41,562 nucleotides of DNA, from NCBI GenBank assembly GCA_964425255.1, contig CAYRMV010000013.1, positions 1 through 41,562 on the forward strand, given 5' to 3'. The position numbers and the translations under genes were made by a program. This DNA comes from CAYRMV01 sp964425255. GTDB lineage: Bacteria; Bacteroidota; Bacteroidia; Flavobacteriales_D; Crocinitomicaceae. Shown one piece after another: positions 1 through 8,349 of the stretch. Positions within the stretch are counted from its first letter, which is position 1; each line of letters begins with the position of its first letter. The notes under the pieces are model-generated. The model saw nothing but the letters and a program-made list of their open reading frames with translations. It was not told the origin of the DNA and did not search any database.

Positions 1-485
1 CTTTAGAAGGAACCGGAGTTCCAATTATTGCTGATGGTGGAATTCGTTACACAGGAGATATTGTGAAAGCAATTGCTGCAGGTGCCGATACTGTTATGAT
101 CGGGTCCATGTTTGCAGGCGTGGAAGAATCACCTGGTGAAACGATTATTTACGAAGGAAGAAAATTCAAAGCATACCGTGGAATGGGGTCATTGGAAGCA
201 ATGCAAAAAGGCTCGAAAGATCGCTACTTCCAAGATGCTGAAGATGATGTAAAAAAATTAGTACCTGAAGGAATCTCTGGTCGTGTTCCATACAAAGGAA
301 ATTTGGTAGAAGTTGTATATCAAATCGTTGGTGGACTTCGAGCGGGAATGGGATATTGCGGTGCTGCAACTATTTCTGATTTACAAGGAGCAGAGTTTGT
401 TCGAATTACATCAGCAGGAATGCGTGAATCTCATCCACACGATGTAACCATTTCAAGAGAAGCTCCGAATTATTCGATCAAATAA
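1..485 (+). CDS. guaB: IMP dehydrogenase, C-terminal part (5' truncated by window)
   Basis: This is the last ~160 residues of inosine-5'-monophosphate dehydrogenase, which oxidises IMP to XMP in guanine nucleotide synthesis in the cytoplasm. The reading frame is open from base 3, upstream of the first possible internal start at 63, so the gene continues beyond the window edge. Visible family features are the phosphate-binding stretch IADGGIRYTGD, then MIGSMFAG and the active-site flap beginning YRGMGSLEAM. The C-terminal tail SHPHDVTI is also typical. The stop is followed by a clear hairpin terminator, so the gene does not appear to read into the next one. The call is secure; only the N-terminal catalytic-loop and CBS region is missing. 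Confidence 0.95.
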   Translation, partial: LEGTGVPIIADGGIRYTGDIVKAIAAGADTVMIGSMFAGVEESPGETIIYEGRKFKAYRGMGSLEAMQKGSKDRYFQDAEDDVKKLVPEGISGRVPYKGNLVEVVYQIVGGLRAGMGYCGAATISDLQGAEFVRITSAGMRESHPHDVTISREAPNYSIK

Positions 486-506
486 GAAATCATTTATTTC
501 AAGTCA

Positions 507-546
507 ATCCCAAGTTAGACAAAATCTTCTTACTTGGGATTTTTTG
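507..546 (+). terminator. Rho-independent terminator after guaB
   Basis: A perfect 9-bp stem (ATCCCAAGT / ACTTGGGAT, 507-515 with 532-540) is followed directly by a T run. It lies 22 bases after the guaB stop. Confidence 0.8.
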
Positions 547-662
547 TTTCGCGTTCGTTCCTCTTTGAAGAAAATAGAAACATCCTATGGAAATTAATCT
601 ACTTTTTTGCAATTCAAGTCCTAAATAATTGTGAAAATCACCCGATATTTCAATCAAAACTG

Positions 663-670
663 TACTTTTG
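663..670 (+). promoter_or_regulatory. Bacteroidetes-type -7 element upstream of the parvulin gene
   Basis: TACTTTTG matches the TAnnTTTG -7 consensus and lies 26 bases before the start codon at 697. I see no well-placed -33 TTG. Such a match occurs by chance roughly every 1-2 kb per strand in AT-rich DNA, so position is the main support. Confidence 0.4.
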
Positions 671-696
671 GGCTAAAATCATAAATAGACAGACCC

Positions 697-2643
697 ATGA
701 AGAAAAATTTGCTTTTGGTACTTGGACTTGTAGCTTCCATGCACTTGTTTGGTCAAACTGATCCGGTGGTGATGGAAATCGATGGGAAACCAGTGACGAA
801 ATCCGAATTTTTACAGATTTATCTCAAGAACAACAATGATCCAAAATTCGATAAGCAATCCATGGATGAATACATGGAATTGTTTAAAAAGTTTAAATTG
901 AAAGTGGCGGAAGCCGAAGCTTTAGGCTATGATACTGTTCCGAAATTGAAACGCGAATTGGATGGCTACCGCAAAACGTTAGCACAACCTTATTTGGTAG
1001 ACAATGAAACCAATGAATCGTTGGTGAAACAAGCTTACGAAAGAACAAAAAAAGAAATCCGTGCCTCTCACATTTTAATTAAAGTGGAGGAAAATGCAGC
1101 TCCAGCTGATACGTTGAAAGCGTACAACAAGATTTTAGCATTGAAAAAAAGAGTTGAAAACGGAGAAGATTTCCAAAAATTGGCAAAATCTAGCTCTGAA
1201 GATCCTTCTGCAGCTCAAAACAGTGGAGACTTAGGTTATTTTACTGCCTTTCAAATGGTTTTCCCTTTTGAAGAAGCGGCTTACAACACTCCAGTAGGAC
1301 AAATTTCTAATGTGGTTCGCACGCGCTTTGGTTATCATATCTTAAAAGTATACGATGAGCGTCCGGCAAGAGGAACCATGAAAGCGGCTCACATCATGAT
1401 TGCTTTTACGAAAGCCGATACAGACGAGGATCGTGAAAATGCACGTAAAAAGATATTTGAAATTTCTGATTTATTAAAAGCAGGTGGAAATTTTGAAGAA
1501 TTGGTTGGTTTGCACTCTGATGATCCAGGATCTAACCAAAAAGGTGGAGTATTACCTAACTTTGGAACAGGAACAACAACTCGAATGGTTCCTGAGTTTG
1601 AAGAAACAGCTTTTGCGTTGAAAAAAGACGGCGATATTTCTGAGCCCGTTCAAACAGTTTACGGTTGGCACATCATTAAACGCGTTGAGTGGAAAGGCTT
1701 GGCATCGTATGACGAAATGAAAAAAGAATTGCAAAACAAAGTAAACCGAGACGAACGCTCTAAAATCACGCAAGATTCTTTTGTTGCTAAATTGAAAAAA
1801 GAATACAACTACAAAGATCTAAGCAAGAAAAACATCAAATGGTTTACTTCGAACTTAGATTCAACGTATTACCAGGGGAAATGGAATGCTGATAAATTGA
1901 AATCAGATAAAGTATTGTTTAGCTTAGATGGTAAAAATTATACCCAAAAACAATTTGCTTCCTATTTGACTTCAAATTTCAAATCGGCTAAAAAAACAGA
2001 TGCAAAAACACTTGTAAACACGCAATATACCAATTGGGTGAAACAAACAGTAATCAACTATGAGGATAGCAAATTAGAAGAAAAACATGCAGACTTTAGA
2101 GCTTTGATGCAAGAATACCACGACGGAATTCTTTTATATGAAATCATGACGGATAAAGTGTGGAGCAAAGCTTCTAAAGATACCGTTGGTTTGAAAGCTT
2201 TCTACGATAAAAACAAAAACAATTACCGTTGGGAAGAACGCATTGACGCGATGGTATACGAGTGTTACAACATGGATATTGCTAAGCAAGTTCAAAAAAT
2301 GATCAAAAACGACACCATCAATTCAAAACATGTGTTGGAAAAAATCAACAAAGAATCAGAACTTAACTTGAAAGTTCGTACCAATAAATTTGAGGTAAAT
2401 AATACCGATTTCTTAAAAGGTAGAACTTTCAAAAAAGGGGTGAATGATATCTATGAAGTAAATGGTAAGTTTTACGTAATCAAGGTAAGTGAAATTATTC
2501 CAGCAGGCGTAAAAGAATTGAACGAAGCAAAAGGAATCATTACTTCAGACTATCAGACTCAATTGGAAAAAGATTGGTTGGATGAGATTGGTCGCAAACA
2601 CCCAATAAAAGTGAATACCGACGTATTATACAATTTAAAATAA
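697..2643 (+). CDS. Exported PpiC-type peptidyl-prolyl isomerase (two parvulin domains)
   Basis: A 648-residue periplasmic folding factor. An N-terminal signal peptide (about residues 1-20, ending LFGQ) is followed by an N-terminal chaperone-like helical region. Two consecutive parvulin domains then lie at roughly 122-220 and 228-332. Each has the family pattern: an ASHILIK or AAHIMIA strand, an FxxLAKxxSxDPxS-like loop, and a closing FGYHILKV or YGWHIIKR strand. The C-terminal ~250 residues are lysine-rich and end in a region resembling a degenerate third domain. The role inferred from the family is proline isomerisation and chaperoning of outer-membrane or T9SS proteins. The next gene is a SurA-like isomerase, so two folding factors are adjacent. 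They are separated by a likely terminator and 157 bases, so probably have separate promoters. Confidence 0.85.
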   Translation: MKKNLLLVLGLVASMHLFGQTDPVVMEIDGKPVTKSEFLQIYLKNNNDPKFDKQSMDEYMELFKKFKLKVAEAEALGYDTVPKLKRELDGYRKTLAQPYLVDNETNESLVKQAYERTKKEIRASHILIKVEENAAPADTLKAYNKILALKKRVENGEDFQKLAKSSSEDPSAAQNSGDLGYFTAFQMVFPFEEAAYNTPVGQISNVVRTRFGYHILKVYDERPARGTMKAAHIMIAFTKADTDEDRENARKKIFEISDLLKAGGNFEELVGLHSDDPGSNQKGGVLPNFGTGTTTRMVPEFEETAFALKKDGDISEPVQTVYGWHIIKRVEWKGLASYDEMKKELQNKVNRDERSKITQDSFVAKLKKEYNYKDLSKKNIKWFTSNLDSTYYQGKWNADKLKSDKVLFSLDGKNYTQKQFASYLTSNFKSAKKTDAKTLVNTQYTNWVKQTVINYEDSKLEEKHADFRALMQEYHDGILLYEIMTDKVWSKASKDTVGLKAFYDKNKNNYRWEERIDAMVYECYNMDIAKQVQKMIKNDTINSKHVLEKINKESELNLKVRTNKFEVNNTDFLKGRTFKKGVNDIYEVNGKFYVIKVSEIIPAGVKELNEAKGIITSDYQTQLEKDWLDEIGRKHPIKVNTDVLYNLK

Positions 2644-2652
2644 TGAAAAAAA

Positions 2653-2687
2653 GAAAGGGGGTCTTTTTAGATTCCCTTTTCACTTTT
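2653..2687 (+). terminator. Probable terminator after the parvulin gene
   Basis: AAAGGGGGTC (2654-2663) pairs with GATTCCCTTT (2670-2679) using two G-U pairs. A C/A interruption and a T run follow. Confidence 0.5.
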
Positions 2688-2800
2688 TGATTTAATTCAT
2701 CCATTTTCAAAAATTGACATTTCATTATCCTGTTAATTTTTCTAAAGTAAACCTTTCTAAATCATTCCTTTTCGCATCTTTACACCATTAATTCCCCATC

Positions 2801-4165
2801 ATGAAAAAAACACATTTATTAAGTTTCCTTCTATTCACTGTTTTCTACTTAAACTCTGTGGCTCACGCACAAAAAATTGTGGCTGACAAAATTGTGGCGC
2901 AAATTGGTGAAAACATCATTTTAAAGTCTGACATCGAAGCACAAAAAATTCAAGCTAAACAAGCGGGAATGACTTTAGAAGGGCAACAAAGTGAATGTGA
3001 AATTCTAGAAGAATTGATGTTTCAAAACCTCTTGTTAAATCAGGCTGAACTTGACAGTATTGTAATTCCAGATGCACAAGTGGATGCTGAAATGGAAAAC
3101 CGATTACGTGTTATTGAAAATCAAATTGGCGGTCGGGAGAAAATGGAAGCATTTTATGGTAAAACGGCTACGCAAATCAAAATTGAATTTCGCCCTTTGA
3201 TTCGAAAAAGACTCCTTTCGGAAGAAATGGAACGCCGAATTACGGAAACTGTAACTGTCACACCGAAAGAAATCGAAGCTTTTTTTAAAAGTATCCCTGC
3301 TGACAGTATTCCGTTGATTAGTTCTCAATTAAGTTTTCAGCAAATTGTAGCATATCCTGAAGTAACGAATGAAGACAAAAAACGTACCTACGATGAATTA
3401 AACGATGTTTTGAATTTAATTCTCCGTGGGAAAAGTTTTGAAACACAAGCTCGAATCCACTCACAAGATCCTGGAAGTGCCAAAGATGGAGGTTTGATTC
3501 GTGCCACACGCGGAATGATGGTTCCGCAATTTGAAGCAACTGCATTTAGTTTGAAACCAGGTGAAGTGAGCCCGATTTTCGAGACAGATTATGGTTACCA
3601 TATCATGCAATTGATTGAACGAAAAGGGGATGATTATGTTTGCCGACACATTTTGATGGTTCCTGAGTTTAGCCCTGAAAGTTTAAATAATGCGAGTAAA
3701 AAAATCGAAGAATGTTATAAAAAATTAAAGGCAAATGAGATTACTTGGGAAGAAGCTGTTTTGACTTATTCAGATGATGTAAATACGAAACAAAATCGTG
3801 GAATTATTACCAATCCCATTACAGGAGAGCAAACGTGGAGCATGGAAAATTTGAACGATGTGGATCAGCAAATTTACTTGTTAACCGATGCATTAAACAA
3901 AGGGGATATTTCAGCTCCTTCGCTTTATTTTGACTACATGGAACGAAAACAAGGAATTCGTATTGTACGATTGATGGACAGAACGAGTCCACACAAAGCA
4001 AATATGACCGATGATTATTCCTTGATTCAGCGGGCAGCAGAAAATGACAAAAAACAAAAGACTTTAAAAAAATGGACAGAATCTAAAATCCAAAATGCGT
4101 ATATTCGCATTGATGAGGATTTCAAATCATGTACATTTAGAAACAACTGGAACAATAATCTATAA
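2801..4165 (+). CDS. SurA-like periplasmic chaperone/peptidyl-prolyl isomerase
   Basis: A 454-residue exported protein with a signal peptide ending near residue 23 (VAHA-QK). The SurA-type N-terminal region starts VADKIVAQIGENIILKSDIE, which is characteristic of SurA. A full parvulin domain follows at about 170-275, with SSQLSFQQIV, HSQDPGSAKDGG and the closing DYGYHIMQLIERK. A second, more divergent parvulin domain lies at about 277-395 (CRHILMVPEF to GIRIVRLMDR). This layout matches SurA, the chaperone for outer-membrane beta-barrels. The moxR stop-to-start gap is only 6 bases, so the two are probably co-transcribed. I leave the symbol empty because several SurA/PrsA-like paralogues exist in this phylum. 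Confidence 0.85.
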   Translation: MKKTHLLSFLLFTVFYLNSVAHAQKIVADKIVAQIGENIILKSDIEAQKIQAKQAGMTLEGQQSECEILEELMFQNLLLNQAELDSIVIPDAQVDAEMENRLRVIENQIGGREKMEAFYGKTATQIKIEFRPLIRKRLLSEEMERRITETVTVTPKEIEAFFKSIPADSIPLISSQLSFQQIVAYPEVTNEDKKRTYDELNDVLNLILRGKSFETQARIHSQDPGSAKDGGLIRATRGMMVPQFEATAFSLKPGEVSPIFETDYGYHIMQLIERKGDDYVCRHILMVPEFSPESLNNASKKIEECYKKLKANEITWEEAVLTYSDDVNTKQNRGIITNPITGEQTWSMENLNDVDQQIYLLTDALNKGDISAPSLYFDYMERKQGIRIVRLMDRTSPHKANMTDDYSLIQRAAENDKKQKTLKKWTESKIQNAYIRIDEDFKSCTFRNNWNNNL

Positions 4166-4171
4166 GAAAAC

Positions 4172-5125
4172 ATGTCAGACGTTGAAGCAGTAAAACAAAT
4201 GGTTGCGCACTACGAGGCGCTTAAGAAGGAAATTCACCAAGTAATTGTTGGACAAGAAGAAGTCGTTGATCAGGTATTAATTTCGATTTTTTCACGTGGT
4301 CACGTTTTACTAGTTGGGGTACCAGGGTTGGCAAAAACATTGTTAGTCAACACCATTGCTCAAACTTTGGGATTAAGCTTTAATCGAATCCAATTTACAC
4401 CCGATTTGATGCCTTCAGACATTATTGGTTCTGAAATTTTGGATGAAAATCGACAATTCAAGTTTATCAAAGGTCCTTTGTTTCACAACATTGTTTTAGC
4501 AGACGAAATCAACCGAACACCTCCAAAAACGCAGTCAGCATTATTGGAAGCAATGCAAGAGAAATCAGTTACTGCAGCTGGACAAACTTACAAATTACCT
4601 GCTCCTTTCTTTGTTTTGGCAACACAAAACCCGATTGAGCAAGAAGGAACCTATCCCTTGCCTGAAGCGCAATTAGATCGTTTTATGTTCAATATTTGGG
4701 TTGATTATCCCAGTTTTGAAGAAGAAATGGCGATCGTCAAAGCTACGACTTCGGACACTGCTATCCAATTGAATCAAGTTTTAACCGCTGATGACATCAT
4801 CAAATACCAAGAACTTGTTCGCAAAGTTCCAGTTCCTGAAAATGTAATGGAATATGCAGTGAAATTGGTCGGAAAAACGAGATATCAAAGTGAATTTGCA
4901 CCACAAATTACCAAAGATTTTATCAGTTGGGGTGCTGGACCTCGTGCTTCACAAAACCTCATCATCGGAGCTAAATGTCATGCATTGTTGCGTGGGAAAT
5001 TTTCTCCTGATATCGAAGATGTGAAAGCGGTTGCCAAACCCATACTTCGCCATCGTATTGTTCGTAATTACAAAGCAGAAGCGGAAGGATACAGCATGGA
5101 TCAGTTGATTGATAAATTGCTTTGA
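4172..5125 (+). CDS. MoxR-family AAA+ ATPase
   Basis: A 317-residue cytoplasmic ATPase of the MoxR/RavA class. The Walker A motif GVPGLAKT lies near residues 49-56. The Walker B motif is LADEINRTPPKTQSALLEAM, with the family's conserved arginine-threonine-proline stretch. Sensor 1 is ATQNPIEQEGTYPLPEAQ, followed by LDRF. The C-terminal lid domain ends near residue 317, a full-length size. MoxR proteins act as chaperones that help assemble or activate partner proteins, usually with DUF58 and VWA-domain partners encoded downstream. Here no such partner follows: the gene ends at a bidirectional terminator and faces dnaJ. It starts 6 bases after the surA-like gene, which suggests a link to envelope protein folding (inference). 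Confidence 0.9.
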   Translation: MSDVEAVKQMVAHYEALKKEIHQVIVGQEEVVDQVLISIFSRGHVLLVGVPGLAKTLLVNTIAQTLGLSFNRIQFTPDLMPSDIIGSEILDENRQFKFIKGPLFHNIVLADEINRTPPKTQSALLEAMQEKSVTAAGQTYKLPAPFFVLATQNPIEQEGTYPLPEAQLDRFMFNIWVDYPSFEEEMAIVKATTSDTAIQLNQVLTADDIIKYQELVRKVPVPENVMEYAVKLVGKTRYQSEFAPQITKDFISWGAGPRASQNLIIGAKCHALLRGKFSPDIEDVKAVAKPILRHRIVRNYKAEAEGYSMDQLIDKLL

Positions 5126-5151
5126 TTTAGAAAAATAGAAGAACATATACC

Positions 5152-5183
5152 AAAAAAAAGGAAGCTTTCGCTTCCTTTTTTTT
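5152..5183. terminator. Bidirectional terminator between moxR and dnaJ
   Basis: A strong hairpin has A8 then GGAAGC on the left and GCTTCC then T8 on the right, with a TTTC loop at 5166-5169. The symmetric A/T flanks allow termination of both convergent genes. Its right edge touches the dnaJ stop codon. Confidence 0.85.
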
Positions 5184-6303
5184 AAGAATTAAACATATCT
5201 TTTACCCGTTGAAAGAAGCCTTTTTCACTCCCATCCATTTTAGGAACAAAGTTTTCACTATTCCGCAGTTTTTCTAAAAGCTCCTTTTCTTCTTTGGAAA
5301 CCTTAGTTGGCGTCCAAATATTGATGTGAACAAATAAATCTCCTGTTCCATATCCTTGAATACTTGGTAAACCTTTCCCTTTCAGACGAAGCATTTTACC
5401 ACTTTGCGTTCCTGGTTCAACTTTGATTTTCGCTTTTCCATTTACCGTTGGTACTTCAATGCTTTCACCTAAAACGGCATCAACAAAGTTTACGAATGCT
5501 TCGTAGTGGAGGTTTTCACCATCTCTACGTAAGTGATCGTGAGGTACTTCTTCGATAACAACAATCAAATCTCCCGGAACTCCGTTAAAAGGTCCAGCAT
5601 TCCCTTTTCCAGTCACGCTCAACTGCATTCCCTCCTCTACTCCAGCAGGGATGTCAATTTCAATTACTTCCTCTTGACGTTTCAAACCATTGTTATCTGC
5701 ATCCGCTGGTTTTTTATCAATCATTTTACCAGCACCTTGACAAGCAGGACAAGTAGATTGCGTTTGCATGGCTCCTAAAAAAGTTTGTGCAACGCGTGTA
5801 ATTCGTCCAGATCCGTTACACGTTTGACACGTTTTATAGGTAACGCCCTCCGCATTAACTAATTTATTGACTTTGATTTTTTTCTTAACACCTTCAGCAA
5901 TTTCTTCTAAAGTCAGTTTCATTTTAACCCGCAAATTGGTACCTCGTACAGAACGAGAACCTCCACCTCCACGGCTTCCACCGAAAGATCCGCCAAATGC
6001 ACCACCGAAAATATCACCAAATTGGCTGAATATATCATCCATGTTCATTCCGCCACCGCCGAATCCACCAGCTCCGCCCATTCCAGCATGTCCATATTGA
6101 TCATAACGGGAACGTTTTTGTCCGTCACTCAAAACCTCATACGCTTCAGCAGCTTCTTTGAATTTTTCCTCCGCTTCTTTATCGTCTGGATTTTTATCCG
6201 GGTGATACTTCAATGCCAACTTTCGGTATGCCTTTTTAATTTCTGCTTCGGAAGCATTTTTGGCAACTCCAAGTACTTCGTAATAATCTCTTTTCTGACT
6301 CAT
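5182..6303 (-). CDS. dnaJ: Chaperone protein DnaJ (Hsp40), two-zinc-motif variant
   Basis: A 373-residue co-chaperone that stimulates DnaK ATP hydrolysis and delivers unfolded substrates. The J domain has HPD at residues 34-36. A Gly/Phe-rich linker spans about 75-120 and includes MNMDDIFSQFGDIFG. The central zinc domain contains only two CxxCxGxG motifs, CQTCNGSG at 159-166 and CPACQGAG at 185-192. The positions where motifs I and IV should be read KLVNAEGVTYKTC and KKPADADNNGLKR and have no paired cysteines. The C-terminal substrate-binding domains are complete, including IPAGVEEGMQL and GDLIV. The gene follows grpE by 10 bases in the same operon. The protein is not truncated, so I read it as a functional DnaJ with one zinc centre. 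Confidence 0.95.
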   Translation of the reverse strand: MSQKRDYYEVLGVAKNASEAEIKKAYRKLALKYHPDKNPDDKEAEEKFKEAAEAYEVLSDGQKRSRYDQYGHAGMGGAGGFGGGGMNMDDIFSQFGDIFGGAFGGSFGGSRGGGGSRSVRGTNLRVKMKLTLEEIAEGVKKKIKVNKLVNAEGVTYKTCQTCNGSGRITRVAQTFLGAMQTQSTCPACQGAGKMIDKKPADADNNGLKRQEEVIEIDIPAGVEEGMQLSVTGKGNAGPFNGVPGDLIVVIEEVPHDHLRRDGENLHYEAFVNFVDAVLGESIEVPTVNGKAKIKVEPGTQSGKMLRLKGKGLPSIQGYGTGDLFVHINIWTPTKVSKEEKELLEKLRNSENFVPKMDGSEKGFFQRVKDMFNS

Positions 6304-6313
6304 TGCTCTGTTC

Positions 6314-6847
6314 TTATTGACCTACAACTACTTTTGCGTAACGAATTACTTTCTCATTGAGGTAATATCCTTTTTCGACGTCGTCGACGATTTTTCCTTT
6401 TAAATCTTCCGTTGGTGCAGGGATGTTTGCAATTGCTTCGTGTAATTCACTATCAAATGTTCCACCTTTGCAATCCATCGCTTTCAATCCTTTTTGTTCA
6501 AGGATATTTTTGAATTTGGAAAAAATCAATTGAAAACCTTCTTTCAGAGCTTGCATATCTTCCAATTGATCATTGTTTGAAATTGCGCGTTCAAAATCAT
6601 CTAAAACAGGGAGTAAATCTTTCATTACACCCGCACTTGCTGTACCAATCAATTCAACTTTTTCCTTATTCGTTCGCTTGCGGTAGTTATCAAATTCAGA
6701 ATACAAGCGTAAGAATTTATCATTCAATTCTGCATACTTTTCTTCGGGAGTTGGTTCTGCACTAACTTCCTGTTCCGTTTGATTGGTTGTTTCTTCTGCT
6801 TGTTGATCTTGAAGTTGTTCTTCGTTTGTATTTGTTTCTTCTGACAT
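6314..6847 (-). CDS. grpE: Nucleotide exchange factor GrpE
   Basis: A 177-residue cytoplasmic co-chaperone that exchanges ADP for ATP on DnaK. The N-terminus is acidic and glutamine-rich (about residues 1-35) and low in complexity. It is followed by the long coiled-coil helix (LNDKFLRLYSEFDNYRKRT near 42-60). The C-terminal beta domain is GTFDSELHEAIANIP with a YYLNEKVIRYAKVVVGQ end, both diagnostic. The frame is open up to an ATG at 6913, but I place the start at 6847 (MSEETNTN). A good promoter (6874-6905) lies inside the longer frame, and the extra residues look unlike GrpE. dnaJ follows after 10 bases. dnaK is not in the window. Confidence 0.93.
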   Translation of the reverse strand: MSEETNTNEEQLQDQQAEETTNQTEQEVSAEPTPEEKYAELNDKFLRLYSEFDNYRKRTNKEKVELIGTASAGVMKDLLPVLDDFERAISNNDQLEDMQALKEGFQLIFSKFKNILEQKGLKAMDCKGGTFDSELHEAIANIPAPTEDLKGKIVDDVEKGYYLNEKVIRYAKVVVGQ

Positions 6848-6873
6848 AATTCCTGCTTTTTTACTGATATTAG

Positions 6874-6905
6874 CAAAGATATTGCCAATTCTATTTTTTC
6901 GCCAA
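6874..6905 (-). promoter_or_regulatory. Promoter of grpE-dnaJ
   Basis: On the minus strand, TTG (6905-6903) is separated by 21 bases from TATCTTTG (6881-6874), an exact TAnnTTTG match. This spacing fits flavobacterial promoters. Transcription would begin near 6868, about 20 bases before the ATG at 6847, which excludes the longer start at 6913. Confidence 0.6.
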
Positions 6906-6959
6906 GCTGTCATATTTTTGGTGTTATTGATAAACTTATTGGGTGGAAACAGGTAATTT

Positions 6960-6977
6960 TGTCAGAATTGTCAGAAT
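6960..6977. repeat. Perfect 9-bp tandem repeat upstream of the grpE promoter
   Basis: TGTCAGAAT occurs twice without spacing (6960-6968 and 6969-6977). It lies about 55 bases upstream of the grpE -33 element, so it could be an operator, or simply a chance duplication. Confidence 0.5.
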
Positions 6978-6990
6978 AAAAATATGAAAA

Positions 6991-7021
6991 CAAAAAACGC
7001 TACCTCAGTAGATAGCGTTTT
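6991..7021 (-). terminator. Terminator of the DUF4290-murA operon
   Basis: A 9-bp stem, AAAACGCTA (6994-7002) with TAGCGTTTT (7013-7021), is followed on the minus strand by a T run. It lies 18 bases beyond the murA stop. Confidence 0.75.
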
Positions 7022-7038
7022 GGAAATCTTTTGTTTCA

Positions 7039-8346
7039 TTATCCTATTCTACGTATATCTGCTCCTAAATTATTAAGTCGAATGTCAATATCTTGGTAAC
7101 CACGATCGATTTGTTCTATGTTATGGATGACGCTTTTCCCTTTTGCTGAAAGTGCAGCAATTAACAATGAAACTCCTGCACGAATATCTGGGGAAGTCAT
7201 TGAAATTCCTTTCAGTGTATGTTGACGGTTTAACCCAATAACAGTTGCTCGGTGTGGATCACATAAAATAATTTGTGCTCCCATATCGATCAATTTGTCA
7301 ACGAAAAATAAGCGCGATTCAAACATTTTTTGGTGAATCAATACGCTTCCTTTAGCTTGTGTGGCCACAACTAAAATAATAGAAAGCAAATCAGGGGTAA
7401 ATCCTGGCCAAGGTGCATCTGCAATTGTCAAGATAGAACCATCGATAAATGTGTCAATTTCATAACTTTCTTGTGCAGGAACAAAAATATCGTCTCCTCG
7501 TCGTTCCAATTTAATTCCTAATTTTTGGAATACTTGGGGAATGATACCAAGGTTTTCGTAACTCACATCTTTGATGGTGATTTCGGATTGAGTCATTGCG
7601 GCTAAACCAATAAACGATCCAATTTCAATCATATCCGGTAAAATTCGATGAAAGCATCCTCCCAAAGCATCTACACCTTCGATGTGCAACATGTTCGAAC
7701 CAATTCCATCAATTTTAGCCCCCATGGAATTCAACATTTTACATAATTGCTGTAAATAGGGTTCACATGCTGCGTTGTAAATAGTCGTTTTCCCTTTTGC
7801 TAATACAGCCGCCATTAAAACATTCGCCGTACCTGTAACAGATGCTTCATCTAAGTGAATATATGTCCCTGTTAATTCTTTTGCTTCAACCGAATAAAAA
7901 TGTTCTCCAGCATCGTAATTAAAAGCGGCACCTAATTTTGCAAATCCTTCAAAATGGGTATCCAAACGACGGCGACCAATTTTGTCTCCACCTGGTTTAG
8001 GAATGTATCCTTTTCCGAAACGAGCCAAAAGCGGACCAACAATCATAATTGAACCACGCAAAGAAGCAGCACGCTTTTTGAAATCTTCTGATTCCAAGTA
8101 AGCTAAATCAATATCTTTTGCTTGAAAAATAAAGGTTCCTTTTTCCACTTTTTCGGTTTTCACCCCCATTACTTGTAACAAGTTGATCAACTTATTAACA
8201 TCTATAATATCTGGAATATTGGAAATCGTCACTTTTTCTGGAGTAAGTAAAACTGCACACAAAATTTGAAGTGCTTCGTTTTTAGCTCCTTGTGGAGTTA
8301 ATTCTCCTTTGAGTGGTTTACCACCGTGAATTTCGAAAGATGCCAT
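7039..8346 (-). CDS. murA: UDP-N-acetylglucosamine 1-carboxyvinyltransferase, Asp-type
   Basis: A 435-residue enzyme that transfers enolpyruvate from PEP to UDP-GlcNAc, the first committed step of peptidoglycan synthesis. The N-terminal strand and the substrate-contacting QGAKNEAL (Lys22, Asn23) are conserved. The catalytic loop, normally PGGCxIG, reads PKPGGDKIGRRRLD, with Asp121 (codon 7984-7986) in place of the Cys known as Cys115 in E. coli. Later family motifs are present: GFTPDLLS with the general-base Asp, MFESRLFFVDKL, SPDIRAGVSL and IDRGYQDID. The Cys-to-Asp change is known from naturally fosfomycin-resistant bacteria and keeps activity. The gene starts 3 bases after the DUF4290 gene, so they form one operon. 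Confidence 0.95.
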   Translation of the reverse strand: MASFEIHGGKPLKGELTPQGAKNEALQILCAVLLTPEKVTISNIPDIIDVNKLINLLQVMGVKTEKVEKGTFIFQAKDIDLAYLESEDFKKRAASLRGSIMIVGPLLARFGKGYIPKPGGDKIGRRRLDTHFEGFAKLGAAFNYDAGEHFYSVEAKELTGTYIHLDEASVTGTANVLMAAVLAKGKTTIYNAACEPYLQQLCKMLNSMGAKIDGIGSNMLHIEGVDALGGCFHRILPDMIEIGSFIGLAAMTQSEITIKDVSYENLGIIPQVFQKLGIKLERRGDDIFVPAQESYEIDTFIDGSILTIADAPWPGFTPDLLSIILVVATQAKGSVLIHQKMFESRLFFVDKLIDMGAQIILCDPHRATVIGLNRQHTLKGISMTSPDIRAGVSLLIAALSAKGKSVIHNIEQIDRGYQDIDIRLNNLGADIRRIG

Positions 8347-8349
8347 GGA

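Noticed and set aside
534..761. 75-residue open frame spanning the guaB-parvulin gap
   Set aside because: It covers the terminator and the promoter and overlaps the parvulin start; the sequence is not protein-like.
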